The position numbers and the translations under genes were made by a program. Below, in pieces: positions 10,101-19,046 of a DNA stretch of 64,000 bases. Positions within the stretch are counted from its first letter, which is position 1. Each line of letters starts with the position of its first letter. The notes under the pieces were generated by a model, which saw only the letters and a list, made by a program, of their open reading frames with translations, was not told the DNA's origin and did not search any database. The stretch spans positions 621,479 through 685,478 of the forward strand of contig CM030934.1 of the NCBI GenBank assembly GCA_018136815.1. Direction: 5' to 3'. This stretch comes from Isochrysis galbana (lineage: Eukaryota > Haptophyta > Isochrysidales > Isochrysidaceae).

Positions 10101-11756
10101 TAGGATCTTTGCTAGGATTTTATAGTCGCTTTGCAATAGCGTGATGGGTCTATAGTTACGTGGATCCCGCGCGTCGCCTTTTTTGTATAGCAGTATTATG
10201 TCGCCCTCGCGCATCGTGTACGCCAATGTGCCTTTGTCGAGTGCTAGGTTGTACATCTGTGTAAGTATCTGCGCGGATAGTTCTTCGTGTGCTTTGTATA
10301 CTTCCGCCGGCACTCCGTCCGGGCCTGCACTTTTTCCTGGGCCTATGCCCCTGATGGCTTGTAGCGTTTCTTCGGCTCTAATGCGGCCTTCCAAACGCCG
10401 TCTATCTAGATCGCTAAGGGGGCGTTCTGTCAAAGTGTTCTCTAGTTCCGGGACTCTCTGAGTCTTTTTCTCCGAGTACAGCCATACGTAGTAGCCGCGG
10501 AATTCTCTCCTGATGTCTTGATCTGTGGACGCGATGTCGTGCTCCGAGTGTGCGGGCTGATCCCAGTTTTTGGTTCTAAAGAGTTCGGCGACGTTGGCCT
10601 TCCATCTTCTGGGCTTGAGTTGCGCGAAGAACTCTTTAGAGTGCAGGTCCTCTCGGCGGAGCTGGCGATACAACGGCAGGTCTTTTAGCGGGGTCTTGCT
10701 GCGCGTCTCCGCGAGTGCCCTGTGTGTCGAGGCTAGCTCCGACGTTAACTTTTCGTCTGGTCCGTGCTTCGCGAGGCGGATATTCAGCCTCGCGGCCTTT
10801 AGTTCAAGAGCGGTTTGAAGCGAGGGTCTTGTTCTATCTGCCGTTACCTCCCTTAAGAATGTGGCTATGTGGTCTTTCGCGTCTGCCCACACGGTCTCTG
10901 GGTCTTCTCCTTCGCCCATCTTACGGGCTGCTCTCTGCAAGAGTAGTCTGACCGTGTTCATTGCCCCTTTCTCGTGGATGATGTTTATGTCTATTGGTGC
11001 GTCGAACCTGCGCCCGGGTTTGTATCCCGGAGTTTCGAACGTCGCGAGCACCGGTAGGTGGTCGGACGCGGCTTTGCCCGAGAATAGATCCGGGCTATGT
11101 CCATGTTTCTGCCATTGGAACGCATCCGTGTCGCTACTATGGTATATTCTGTCTATCCTCGTGTGTATCGTGGCCGCCATTCTCGTGTACCCCACATTCG
11201 GGCCTAGTCGCAGTGTGTGGTGTGCGTCTCGGAGCCTACATCCCTTGGCCAGCGCTTTCCATTTCTCTCCGTGTGCGTTATGGTGTGTCGTCCCTCCCGT
11301 TCCCCGGGTGTCTTTCGCGCTGTCTTCGACGCAATTGAAGTCCCCTCCTATCACGGTCGGGGTTGAGTCGAGTGTGGCTAGTTTTCGCTGGAGCTCCGCG
11401 ATTTGTCTTTCACGGGCGCCGGGTGTTGCGCTTAGATATATGGACATCACACGATATTTAGTTTCATCGATGTTGATCTCTACTGATACGCATCTACCGT
11501 CTAGTAGGGTACTTGCCGTTTCCGGCCTAGGTGTGATCCTATCAGCTCCATCTCTGGTCGCCACAGCGACGCCGCTGGCCGGATCCCCTAGCTCTCCGGG
11601 GGCATCGTGCCAGGACCACCCTAAGAGGGTGGCCGTTCTGCGTGCCCGGAGGTGCGTGCCGTCCTCGTAAGCATGGAGCTCTTGGAGGAGGAGAATGTCT
11701 ATCTTTGCCTTGCGCGCCTGTGGTAAATCTTCAATGTACAGGTTACATTGGCGAGA
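7166..11756 (-). mobile_element. LINE-A retrotransposon, nearly full length
   Basis: Non-LTR retrotransposon on the minus strand. The 3' end is AATATTAAAAGG followed by T10 (A10 on plus at 7166-7175). The 3'UTR (7176-7490) contains the block GCCCCTAAGTAGAGCACAA (complement near 7275-7293) shared by three other copies. The body codes for one long protein; the 5' end, promoter and any ORF1 are missing or unrecognised. Confidence 0.88.
7491..11756 (-). CDS. LINE-A ORF2: APE endonuclease, reverse transcriptase, zinc knuckle
   Basis: Nicks the target and copies RNA into the nick (target-primed reverse transcription). The frame is open from 11756, just after a stop at 11757-11759, to the stop at 7491, about 1,421 codons without interruption. 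The first ~245 residues are an AP-endonuclease-like domain: CNLYIEDL, DILLLQE, VIGGDFNC and SDHLPV. The RT domain follows, with NYRPITLLQSDYK, ALDWEKAFDRVSWEF, GMPQGCPLSPLTF and the catalytic FADD (nt 9627-9638). A Cys/His knuckle near the C-terminus (CRLCQCHRED...HLAWC) resembles zf-RVT. No start ATG is evident at the 5' end, so the copy is probably 5' truncated by a little. All catalytic residues look intact. Confidence 0.9.
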   Translation of the reverse strand, partial: SRQCNLYIEDLPQARKAKIDILLLQELHAYEDGTHLRARRTATLLGWSWHDAPGELGDPASGVAVATRDGADRITPRPETASTLLDGRCVSVEINIDETKYRVMSIYLSATPGARERQIAELQRKLATLDSTPTVIGGDFNCVEDSAKDTRGTGGTTHHNAHGEKWKALAKGCRLRDAHHTLRLGPNVGYTRMAATIHTRIDRIYHSSDTDAFQWQKHGHSPDLFSGKAASDHLPVLATFETPGYKPGRRFDAPIDINIIHEKGAMNTVRLLLQRAARKMGEGEDPETVWADAKDHIATFLREVTADRTRPSLQTALELKAARLNIRLAKHGPDEKLTSELASTHRALAETRSKTPLKDLPLYRQLRREDLHSKEFFAQLKPRRWKANVAELFRTKNWDQPAHSEHDIASTDQDIRREFRGYYVWLYSEKKTQRVPELENTLTERPLSDLDRRRLEGRIRAEETLQAIRGIGPGKSAGPDGVPAEVYKAHEELSAQILTQMYNLALDKGTLAYTMREGDIILLYKKGDARDPRNYRPITLLQSDYKILAKILTSRLSKVIGKIISENQLGFVPRRLISEATHLLQLTRAYLDEAGDPGLLLALDWEKAFDRVSWEFYHLALELLNFGPDFRTLAKALTSEEARPIRTIKTNGGRSYPFTVGSGMPQGCPLSPLTFLLTAEALTRAINGDEDISGVELNGYNLKISQFADDTALIARDYKNLQRSLHWVDLHEKATGGKTNASKFQGMRMGSQRLRRPPWDMRKFNWISDDEYLTILGVPLGAPEALKPFWSKLADKIDDKVAKLTPATNYMTIFGRTSVVNHIIYGMPRYWLQTLAAPKWFHARVQKAADTVLWSSPHTTRQNRWIKYPHYAISHEKSATRTMGIGLLHWPSHVKALQAKWILNYLNARKALWKHGLDAWFCRTGLGRGAVLSTIPVKNLTKSIRGNPALPAFWKEAITNFRDIGVKPSFLTREGALSQPIWHNLHIPPPAIRDPWARLWESLHTNVIHNVFKDGAFTTPYSKEECSAYVEHLPDTFTHEGRTIHKKEFLESWDVVVSHARSVLGQAKERPTADKKDTDDHDGGTHPHEAGNTPNREVRVSEDERYITKMNNIWLQADTDYLGEISGTGDVTDESEVRYYHPPAKWENGYKGPRFTEYPLAEEYAINKGKVALDAITVSDITKATLKTARTNAPQTAKPAWEKRLDITKEEWKHIARLYALPLLKHTDKHPHFKHITHRRIGTRNRFADSRTSECRLCQCHREDSCHLAWCPATKKIFETIDAITNYTPSPKRSRTQKAKDRLFAYPSAVTPDSLKSLYVIAWRYIIRDFYRVKYESYEFHYIPALEATLIRFSTLVRGRAPPSLYNSARTGKAAQGRKPKIKTPRELSSPIFTEDQKGRLKMSDTLRQVAEAVGLTERLA

Positions 11757-12555
11757 CTATCTGGGTTTTCACCCGAACGAGCTTGTGGGGAGCTCGTACG
11801 GGAGCCGGGGGCATGCGAGGGGGGAGGTATAATCAGGTGCTTACTTAGTTCTGTTTGTGCCTTGGGACTTGGTGCGGTCATGTGTGTCGTGGCTTGGCGT
11901 GTTAGTGCAAGTCTAGTGAGAGTAGAGGTACTAACGCTCAAGAATGTGTTTTTTTTACTTGGGGCCACCTCCTCCGTCGTCATCACCATATCCATATCCA
12001 TATCCTTCCCCTACACACCTCCCAAGCCCAAGCCTCCCAACTCCCAATGCCAATGCAATCCCCATGGACGCCCTCGCACTCACATCTGCAACAAGCCAGC
12101 CCCAATACCAACACCAACACGCACCTCATCCATGGGCAACCGCATCACTGGGCCATCGAACGGCGGATGCGGAAGCATCAATTGATCGCAGGCGACGGGC
12201 TTTGAGAGAAGCGCAGCTTGAGGCTGAGGGGAAGCTATCAGATGAGCGGCGACGCGCGCAGAGGCAAGTAGCAGTAGAGTTATTGGTTATTGGCGGAAAT
12301 TCGAGCTCTCAATCGTTTCGAAGAAGAGGAGCGTATGCGTCGCAGAGGTAGTAGCGGCAGCAATGGCGGGGGGGAGGGGGGGGGGGCTTTCTTCTAATCT
12401 CAGTTAGTGTCGAGCCCATGTCAATGTAGTGTGCTATACATACATCTAAGTAAGGTATGCCCTTACTTATCACTTATCAAACATCATGATGATTGATGTT
12501 CTTTTGATTGAATTTCATCGCCACTCGTCGTCATTTTATGGACTCCGCCCAAGGG
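11757..12555. other. no firm gene; low-complexity flank
   Basis: Contains an open frame at 11944-12351 (+) with Pro/Ser-Tyr repeats and an Arg/Glu-rich helix, but no recognisable domain. A G-rich run lies near 12366-12386. I do not call a gene here. Confidence 0.35.
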
Positions 12556-13501
12556 TTATGGTCTTGGACCGACTGCCGTTTGAATGAAGGCCCATGTCCG
12601 CTTTAACTCCCCTGGAGGCGTCCGTGCCGTTGCCGTGTTAGCGCCGCCTTGGCCATAGCATAGTGAACCTCTTCTAGAGGTCTTTGGCTCAAGAATGAAG
12701 AATGGGGGGGGGGGGGGGTTCTGTACGATGGGGGCCCATCGCAGGCGAATGCGTGAGGCGCGCGGCGCCCTCCTGAGACGTCTGGACTGTTGTGTTGACT
12801 GCTCAGCCCTTGTTAGAAGGCAAGGACTGAGGTTGGTTGTGCAGGCCCGCAGGCCCACCTAGGGGTGTCTGCGAGCTGGAGAGAGGGGGGTGCGAGGCCC
12901 CCAATGGCCTCCTACTTATAAAAGTAGGTGTGGAGCCAAAAGGATGATCAAAAAGATCTGAAGATGGAGCTAAAAGGATAAATCATAAAACTCAAAGCTC
13001 CCCCCATGCTGTTCGCATACACGCACATCACATTCACAGTAGCGCGCGCGCGTCACGAACAGCAACACAGCCGAGCGCTAAACTAAGTGCAGAAGTGAGA
13101 AATGGCCCGCGCGGGAAACCCGCCCCCGCCCCCGCGCCCCGTCGTAAAGTCCCTCGCGCCCCGTCGTGAATATCCCTCGCGTCCCGTCGCCGTGAAACGA
13201 GGGGCGAGTAAGAAGTAAGCAATCCCAGTGTGGCAACGCATCGATACCACTCGATATGTGGTTTGATCTCTCCGATGGCGAGTTGGAGCAGCAAAGTTGG
13301 TGTGGGCTGCGTGGAGGCATGCTTCCTGTATTGTACGAAAAGGCAGATGGTATCACCAAAGAACCAGACTGCTAGAGTTCAGGATGCGCAACAAGGGAGT
13401 GCAATTGACCGTAAGAGCACGTATGCCAAAACACACAAAATATGCAGCAGGCGGAGAGTGCGTCACGCGAATAAGCGGCTCCCCGCGCGGCTCCTCGAGA
13501 A
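12556..13501. other. no gene recognised; G-run and short hairpin
   Basis: A long G run lies near 12702-12718. The hairpin CCTACTT/AAGTAGG is at about 12910-12927. Sequence from about 13030 to 13500 is the 3' flank of the nitroreductase gene. Confidence 0.35.
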
Positions 13502-14311
13502 TCAGGCTTTTATCCACTGCGTCTTCTCTGCAATCGGTCCGCGGCGAGCGTGGTACAAAGCGACCCTCTCCTTGGGCACGACACCCACGTGGAAGAAGCC
13601 CAGCACCTTATCTTTTGCACCCTGGCATTCACCATCCATTCCAAGGAACGCGCGCACTGCAGGTGCATCCGCCCATCCGCCACCTACACCTCCGGACGAC
13701 CAATAGCCGGCATACCCACTGGCGTGGATGGAAAAGTGCAGATTGTGGACAGCACACGCGGTGGCAGCCACCTCCTCCCATTCAGGCATGAGGACACCCT
13801 TTGAGTTCTCCAACCGCTTGCAGCAGATAGCGATGATGTGGCTGCATCTCATTAGCTCCTTCTCCTTCTTGGCCGCCTTCTCGAGCGCTACCACCTTCTC
13901 TGCGCCTGTCGTCATCGCCTCGATGCCCTCGCGCTTGAGCGTGATCAGTTTCTGGATGGCCTCGGTCCCCTCAAAGACAACAAACCTCCACGGCTCCGTC
14001 TTGCCATGCGTGGGCGCCCAGTTCGCGTCTTCAAGTGCACGCTCCACAGCGTGACGCGGGACACTCTCACCCGAATAGTGCTTTGGAAAGACTGAGCGCC
14101 GCGAGCGCGCGAGCAGCGAGAAAGACTCTGAGGAGGGGAGCGAGACGGTGGTGGCTGACGAGAGGTAGCTGCCAATCAGCACTGAAAGGACTACCACGAC
14201 GAGCAGGCTGATGAGGACGGTTTCGAGCTGAGGGGTAGCGTTCGGCTCCACCTTCTTCTTCTCGCGGGACAGCGCGGCCGCGCTCAGCAGAGCAGGCAGA
14301 ATGAGCGGCAT
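13502..14311 (-). CDS. nitroreductase-family flavoprotein with N-terminal membrane anchor
   Basis: Single-exon 269-aa protein. The nitroreductase fold (FMN-dependent, NAD(P)H oxidising) is shown by RRS at 71-73, the segment EDANWAPTHGKTEPWRF ending at residue 110, GYAGYWSSGG, and a C-terminal GFFHVGVVPKE matching the family's 'GxxxxG.P' strand. The APxHGKTEPWRF style is closest to the bacterial YdjA-type subgroup. A hydrophobic helix at about 29-50 precedes the domain, so the enzyme is probably membrane tethered, with the catalytic part following. The ATG at 14311 is the first in frame; its coding-strand leader (14312-14480) is CT/C rich. Substrate unknown. Confidence 0.83.
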   Translation of the reverse strand: MPLILPALLSAAALSREKKKVEPNATPQLETVLISLLVVVVLSVLIGSYLSSATTVSLPSSESFSLLARSRRSVFPKHYSGESVPRHAVERALEDANWAPTHGKTEPWRFVVFEGTEAIQKLITLKREGIEAMTTGAEKVVALEKAAKKEKELMRCSHIIAICCKRLENSKGVLMPEWEEVAATACAVHNLHFSIHASGYAGYWSSGGVGGGWADAPAVRAFLGMDGECQGAKDKVLGFFHVGVVPKERVALYHARRGPIAEKTQWIKA

Positions 14312-14480
14312 TCAGTCCGGGAAGGGGAGGGGGGGGGAGGCGGGAGGCCGGGAGGGGCGAGGGAAAGAGTGGGACGAAGGCAAGTGCGAGGGTTGAGAAG
14401 AGAAAGAGAGATTAGAGTGTGAAGGAGGAGAGGGAGAGCTCGCGAGTGTGAAGAGAGCGAAAGTATCAGAGTTTTCTGGT
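14312..14480 (-). promoter_or_regulatory. CT/C-rich upstream tract of the nitroreductase gene
   Basis: The plus strand is almost pure purine (gggagg and gaga runs), so the coding strand is polypyrimidine directly upstream of the ATG. Similar tracts precede the armadillo, lipocalin, MEIG1 and RPN1 starts. Its role as promoter or 5'UTR is inferred. Confidence 0.35.
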
Positions 14481-14564
14481 TGTGGGGTGGTTTATCCTTA
14501 GACGAGTCGCACATGAGCTGGCGCCCTACAGACTACAAGCTACAAGGGAGATATACGGCCGACC

Positions 14565-14675
14565 GGCCTTCCAGATACGGCAGATACGGCTGTATTTAGT
14601 ATCTAGGCAAATCCTCAGATACGGCATACGGCTGGATACCGTCCTAGATACGGTGATACGGTGATACGGAAGGCC
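14565..14675. repeat. GATACGG-reiterated foldback-like locus
   Basis: Contains repeated GATACGG on both strands and outer ggccttcc/ggaaggcc arms (about 14565-14573 and 14667-14675). Looks like a degenerate relative of the 3372-3554 MITE type, but no clean TIR or target duplication was found. Confidence 0.45.
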
Positions 14676-15304
14676 CGGGCGGTGGACGGTGGACGGTGGG
14701 CCCTAATAGTAAATTTGAAATTTGTAAGGGCCTGAGGCCAGGGCTGGGGGTCCGTCGTCCGTCGACCCCCCCCCCCCCCCCCCCCATGCCTAGCTCATGC
14801 CAAATGGCAAATGGCAGAGCATGGGGATGACCGACAGGCCCCAATGTAGGGCGGTCAAACAGTGTTTTTTTATTAGGGGTGAAAAATGACCATCTCAGAA
14901 TTGAGGAAATTTGAGGATTTTTCACGGTAGAAAGTTCCCAATACACCCAACTAGCACATATCCAGGGTCCATTGGGACCCGGACCCCCCCCCTTGGGCCC
15001 CCACAACAAAACGTAATCAAAAAAAGACAGAAGACGCTAAAATCGCAAAAGCTTGAAAAGCTCAACTTCAAGTCGAGACCGGGCGCGCTGCGTGCCCATT
15101 TTCGACGATCCATCCAGATGGGAGACCACGCCAGATACCAAATACACAGGTCCCACCCGCATGGTCAAGCCAATCGGACAGGCCGCGCCCCGATACCTCG
15201 CCGAAATCACCCATCCGCCGAGCCCATTGAACGTTGAGCCGTCGCCGGGTCTCTCCGCGCTCCGCGAGGGCGAACGGTTGCGCAAACCCGTAGTCTTAAA
15301 GATT
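14676..15304. other. noncoding; C-run and TAGGGCGG repeat end
   Basis: A C run lies at about 14765-14785. The 16-mer TAGGGCGGTCAAACAG is at 14847-14862, a block recurring at 41780-41795 (-) and 46126-46140 (+). The hairpin gtgaaaaat/atttttcac flanks about 14877-14924. No gene supported. Confidence 0.4.
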
Positions 15305-16040
15305 TAAATTTTTAACAAATTTTTATGGATCGCGGCGCGGCAAAGGAACGGGACTAGCGCTCACTCAAGACAGGACTGTCAGAGCAAGGCTGATCTCACT
15401 CTTGGAGATTGATTGCCTGCGAGGGCGCGCCGGCGCCGGCAGCTAGCGCGGAACGCGGTTCTTGTGGGGAGCTCATGGAGCTTTCCTCGGGGGTGACTAC
15501 GGGCATGGTGATCGACGCACGACGCATGACGCACGCACGGAGCACGGAGGGCGCGGAAGTGCGGAAGGAGGCTTGTGGGAGGTGGTGGCAAACGACTGGG
15601 GGTGGCTCAGGCGCGTGCTTGACTTGTATTGACTCGTTGACTCGGGGTATAGACTCGGGAACTCGGGGGGACTCGCTTGGGAACACGGTGGGACTCGACG
15701 AAGTTGCTACAAAATACAAAATCACTCACAAGAAACCAAAAACCAAAGTCCTTGGGCTCAGAAAACTAACGGAAACACTCCGGAATCATACGATAAACAA
15801 ACCCCTCCCCGCACGGCGAAGGCTGAAGTCGCGATCGCTCGTCATGCGCGAAGATATACGGAAAGAGAGCGCATAACTACGCCACCGAAGGGTTCGAACT
15901 ATCGTTAAAGTGAAACTCGTCCGCTGAAGCCAACGCGGAGGGTCGAGGAGAGATCCAAACTCGCGCGGGGGGAGAAGGCGATGTGCGGAGAGACCTTCTA
16001 GACAAGCGACGAGCAAGGGGAGACGCGAGGCGCGTGCCAT
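15305..16040 (-). repeat. LTR-like dispersed repeat, copy A
   Basis: Read on minus, this matches 23210-23830 (+) over most of its length: VACLEG, SAHRLLPPREFGSLLDPPRW and ATSSSPTVFPS are encoded in corresponding frames in both. Its distal 70 bp (15305-15375) also recurs alone at 26763-26833. The conserved ATGCCCG ... gcgctagc module links it to the gypsy LTR surroundings. Probably an LTR or leader of a related retrotransposon; no protein domain recognised. Confidence 0.6.
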
Positions 16041-16343
16041 TCGTTCTTCCTTTCTTTCATCGAAACCGCGACGAAACTAACATTAAACGTCGGTGCCCCC
16101 TCCGCGAGGATCGCGAAGAAGAACGGACGAGATGGAGGCAATCATCGAAGGAAGCGCGAGAGGAATCGAAGCGAGGGGGGGAGAACAACGACGGCCGGAG
16201 GAAACGAACCGCGCGCGGGGGAGAAGAGAACCTCGCGCGGGGGGGGGATTAATATAACGGCCGGAGGCGACGGACGGCACGCCGAGGGAAAGAACCTGCC
16301 GCGGGGGGGGGGGCGAGGGACCGAGGGCACTAGGGCCTGACAA

Positions 16344-16452
16344 GAGTTGCTCGCTCAGACCCCCAAAGTTGCTCGCAAAAGTTGCTCGAAATAGGCCCCA
16401 AAAGCGGCAAAGTTGCTCGCAGAGTTGCTCGAACTTGCTCGGAGTTGCTCGT
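16344..16452 (+). repeat. GTTGCTCG short reiterated repeat
   Basis: About seven copies of (a)GTTGCTCG with variable spacers. It lies between the G-rich region at about 16150-16320 and the LTR fragment at 16620; no coding role visible. Confidence 0.6.
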
Positions 16453-16619
16453 TCATTGTTCATTGCGCCGCGATCGCCGCGCCGCGTGCTGCTGGGCGTC
16501 AGCGCGGCGAGAGGGAATGCTGGATGCTGGGAACACTGCAGGGAACAAGATAGCGACGCGGGCGTTAGAATCCATGCACTTTTCATACATAAACATGATG
16601 TTTATGTGAATAAGAAGAG

Positions 16620-17073
16620 TGTCGCATTCATCCCAGATGATGCGATTTCCAGGTTCTTATTTCCAGGTCCTTCGCCGTGCGGCCACACGGTGAAGCTCAG
16701 GTACATCTAGGTTGGTAGGGTTCGTCCCTAGCGATCTAGAATTCGAGTTCTCGTTTCGTTCCTTCTAGCTTCTAGCCTGTCTGTCAGGTCTAGATTCCAG
16801 GTTTCCTCCTTTCGGGCAACCTTGACCCAAAGGAGCCAGGTCGCCTGTCTCTCCGCTGCGCGCTTGTCTCAGGCTTTCGGGGTACCTTCAGGAGGCTTAT
16901 TTAGCTTCTTGCAAGGCTTGTTGTTTCTTGTTGGGTTCCGGTTCTTGCTGGGGACCTGCTAACTTTCGTTGTCGTCCAGGCCTGTTCTGCGTAGGTTCTG
17001 CTTAGCCTGGTTAGGGTTTCGTTGCCTTCCCGCGTTTGGCGTTCGCGTTGGCGTTCGGAAACTTCCTCTCTGT
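16620..17073 (+). mobile_element. gypsy LTR fragment, 5' 455 bp
   Basis: Near-identical to 1719-2170, starting at the same TGTCGC. It stops abruptly after ggaaacttcctctc. The left flank is not the G6 polypurine tract, so this is a truncated 5' or solo LTR. A cataaacat/atgtttatg hairpin lies just upstream. Confidence 0.8.
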
Positions 17074-17079
17074 GAGAGT

Positions 17080-17222
17080 GACATGAGACATGAGCTCATA
17101 TGAGGTAATATCAGTTGTCTAAAAGGTCAATCGCTGATATGAGCTGATAGAGCGTGTAAGCTGAGATTAGCTATTGATGTGAGTGTAAGCTCCATCACTC
17201 CGTGAGCTGACGAGCTGACGCC
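17080..17222. repeat. TGAGCTGAT-reiterated, self-complementary locus
   Basis: Built from repeats and inversions of gagct(g/c)at(atgag), for example gagctcatatgag, gctgatatgagctgatag and gtgagctgacgagctgacg. It abuts the truncated end of the LTR fragment. No coding capacity. Confidence 0.45.
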
Positions 17223-17310
17223 ACATCACTGCCCCCCAGGCTCGGTGGCCGGCAAATCCCCTGTTTTGACTGGAACGCCTTTTATATCGCTGCCTTGAGA
17301 GGGAACGCGT

Positions 17311-17613
17311 GTGCGGGCTTCACGGACAAACGCAAAGGGTAAGGCGGCTGCTAGCACGCGTGATTCCTTTGCTGACATGGTGGCGCAACGCAAGCAGGAG
17401 GTGGAGGAGGAAAAGCAGGAAGCTGCCGCCCGAAAAGCCGAGGCGGCTGCGCGGCACCAGCAGCAGGTGCAGCGAGAAGAAGCGGCGGCGAAGCGCGACG
17501 AAGCGCGCCTTGCTATGGAGGAACGCGCATTGGAGCACCGCATGCGGGTGCAAATGGAGCAATTGCAAGCGCAAGAGGCGGAGAGGGAGCGCGCTGCCCG
17601 ACGGGAAGAGTAG
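17311..17613 (+). pseudogene. Glu/Ala/Arg-rich coiled-coil ORF fragment
   Basis: The frame opens after a stop at 17296-17298 and reaches 17613; the only good ATG is at 17377. From about residue 23 the product is one long charged helix (MVAQRKQEVEEEKQEAAAR and onward). Such helices occur at the C-termini of transposon-associated proteins, but no defining domain is present. Likely a gene or transposon fragment; weakly supported. Confidence 0.3.
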
Positions 17614-17847
17614 TTCCCAGAAGTCATCTGTGGCGGCATCCGGCCTGTCGCGAGCCCTCTTGCGCGCCCTGGCTCTCCGCTCCTCCAGCGCCAGAAACAT
17701 GGCCAGTCTGCAGTCCTCCAGCTCTCGCGCCGTGAAGGGCCGGGTGGGCATCGCTGGCCAGCGCGCTCTGGCGGCGCGAGATTGGTTGAGGAGCCCTCTG
17801 TTGGGTCTCCGCCGTCTGATTTGGTCTTTTGCAAGAGCGACTCAACA

Positions 17848-17907
17848 GCGACTCAACGGGGACTCAAGCCTGTTGACTCGGCCACTCTTGAGTCCCCGTT
17901 GAGTCGC
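17848..17907. repeat. 21-bp perfect inverted repeat with 18-nt loop
   Basis: Arm 17848-17868 (gcgactcaacggggactcaa plus g) is the exact complement of 17887-17907. It directly precedes the inverted repeat that brackets the GA tract. Confidence 0.75.
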
Positions 17908-18460
<553 letters not shown>

Positions 18461-18649
18461 CGGCCCGGCCGCAACAGGGTCTCAAGAGGGTCTCCACAGC
18501 GCCTCTCAACAAGTCGCGCTGTGGAGATGTCTATTGGGACCGTTTCAATAAATAAGCGTAGTGAGGCGCTATTGAGGACTCCGCCGCACCTCAAGAGAGA
18601 GAGAGAGAGACTCGTAGGAGTCCTCTGTACGACGACATTAGATGAGGAC

Positions 18650-19046
18650 TACTTTACAGTACAGCGCCGGACGGAGATGCGCATCTCGTCTCACTTTCTC
18701 CTCCTCTCCTCCTCTCTCCTCTCTGAGAGACCCGCGCACACCTTCCCCCAACACACACGGTCTCTAGCCGCCCCCGCCCCCGCCCCCCGCCCCCCCCCCC
18801 CCGCCGCTACTACAATATTCCCCCCCCCCCCCCCCCCCCCCAGAGGATCCCTTCTTCTCCTTCTCCTCGCATCCCTTCTCCTTCTCTTCTCTTCTCTTGT
18901 CTTCTCTCTCTCTCTCTCTCCCTCTCTCTCTCTCTCTCTCGTTCCCTCTCTCGTTCCCTCCCTCCCTCCCCTCTCTCTCCCCCGCCCGCACCGCGCCTCT
19001 ACCCATCGCCTGCTTACGCGTGCGTTAATCCACGTAGCAGGAGTGG
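18650..19046 (+). promoter_or_regulatory. C-run and CT-rich tract upstream of the armadillo gene
   Basis: Contains C runs near 18787-18802 and 18821-18841 and CT arrays at about 18885-18985, directly upstream of the ATG at 19047. Possibly promoter or 5'UTR polypyrimidine sequence. Confidence 0.35.

Noticed and set aside
10861-11670. Plus-strand open frame of 269 codons
   Set aside because: It is antisense to the endonuclease part of LINE-A and shows no domain of its own.
15885-15905. tRNA T-arm-like GGGTTCGAAC (also near 23336)
   Set aside because: No acceptor or anticodon arms can be drawn around it; it lies inside the dispersed LTR-like repeat.
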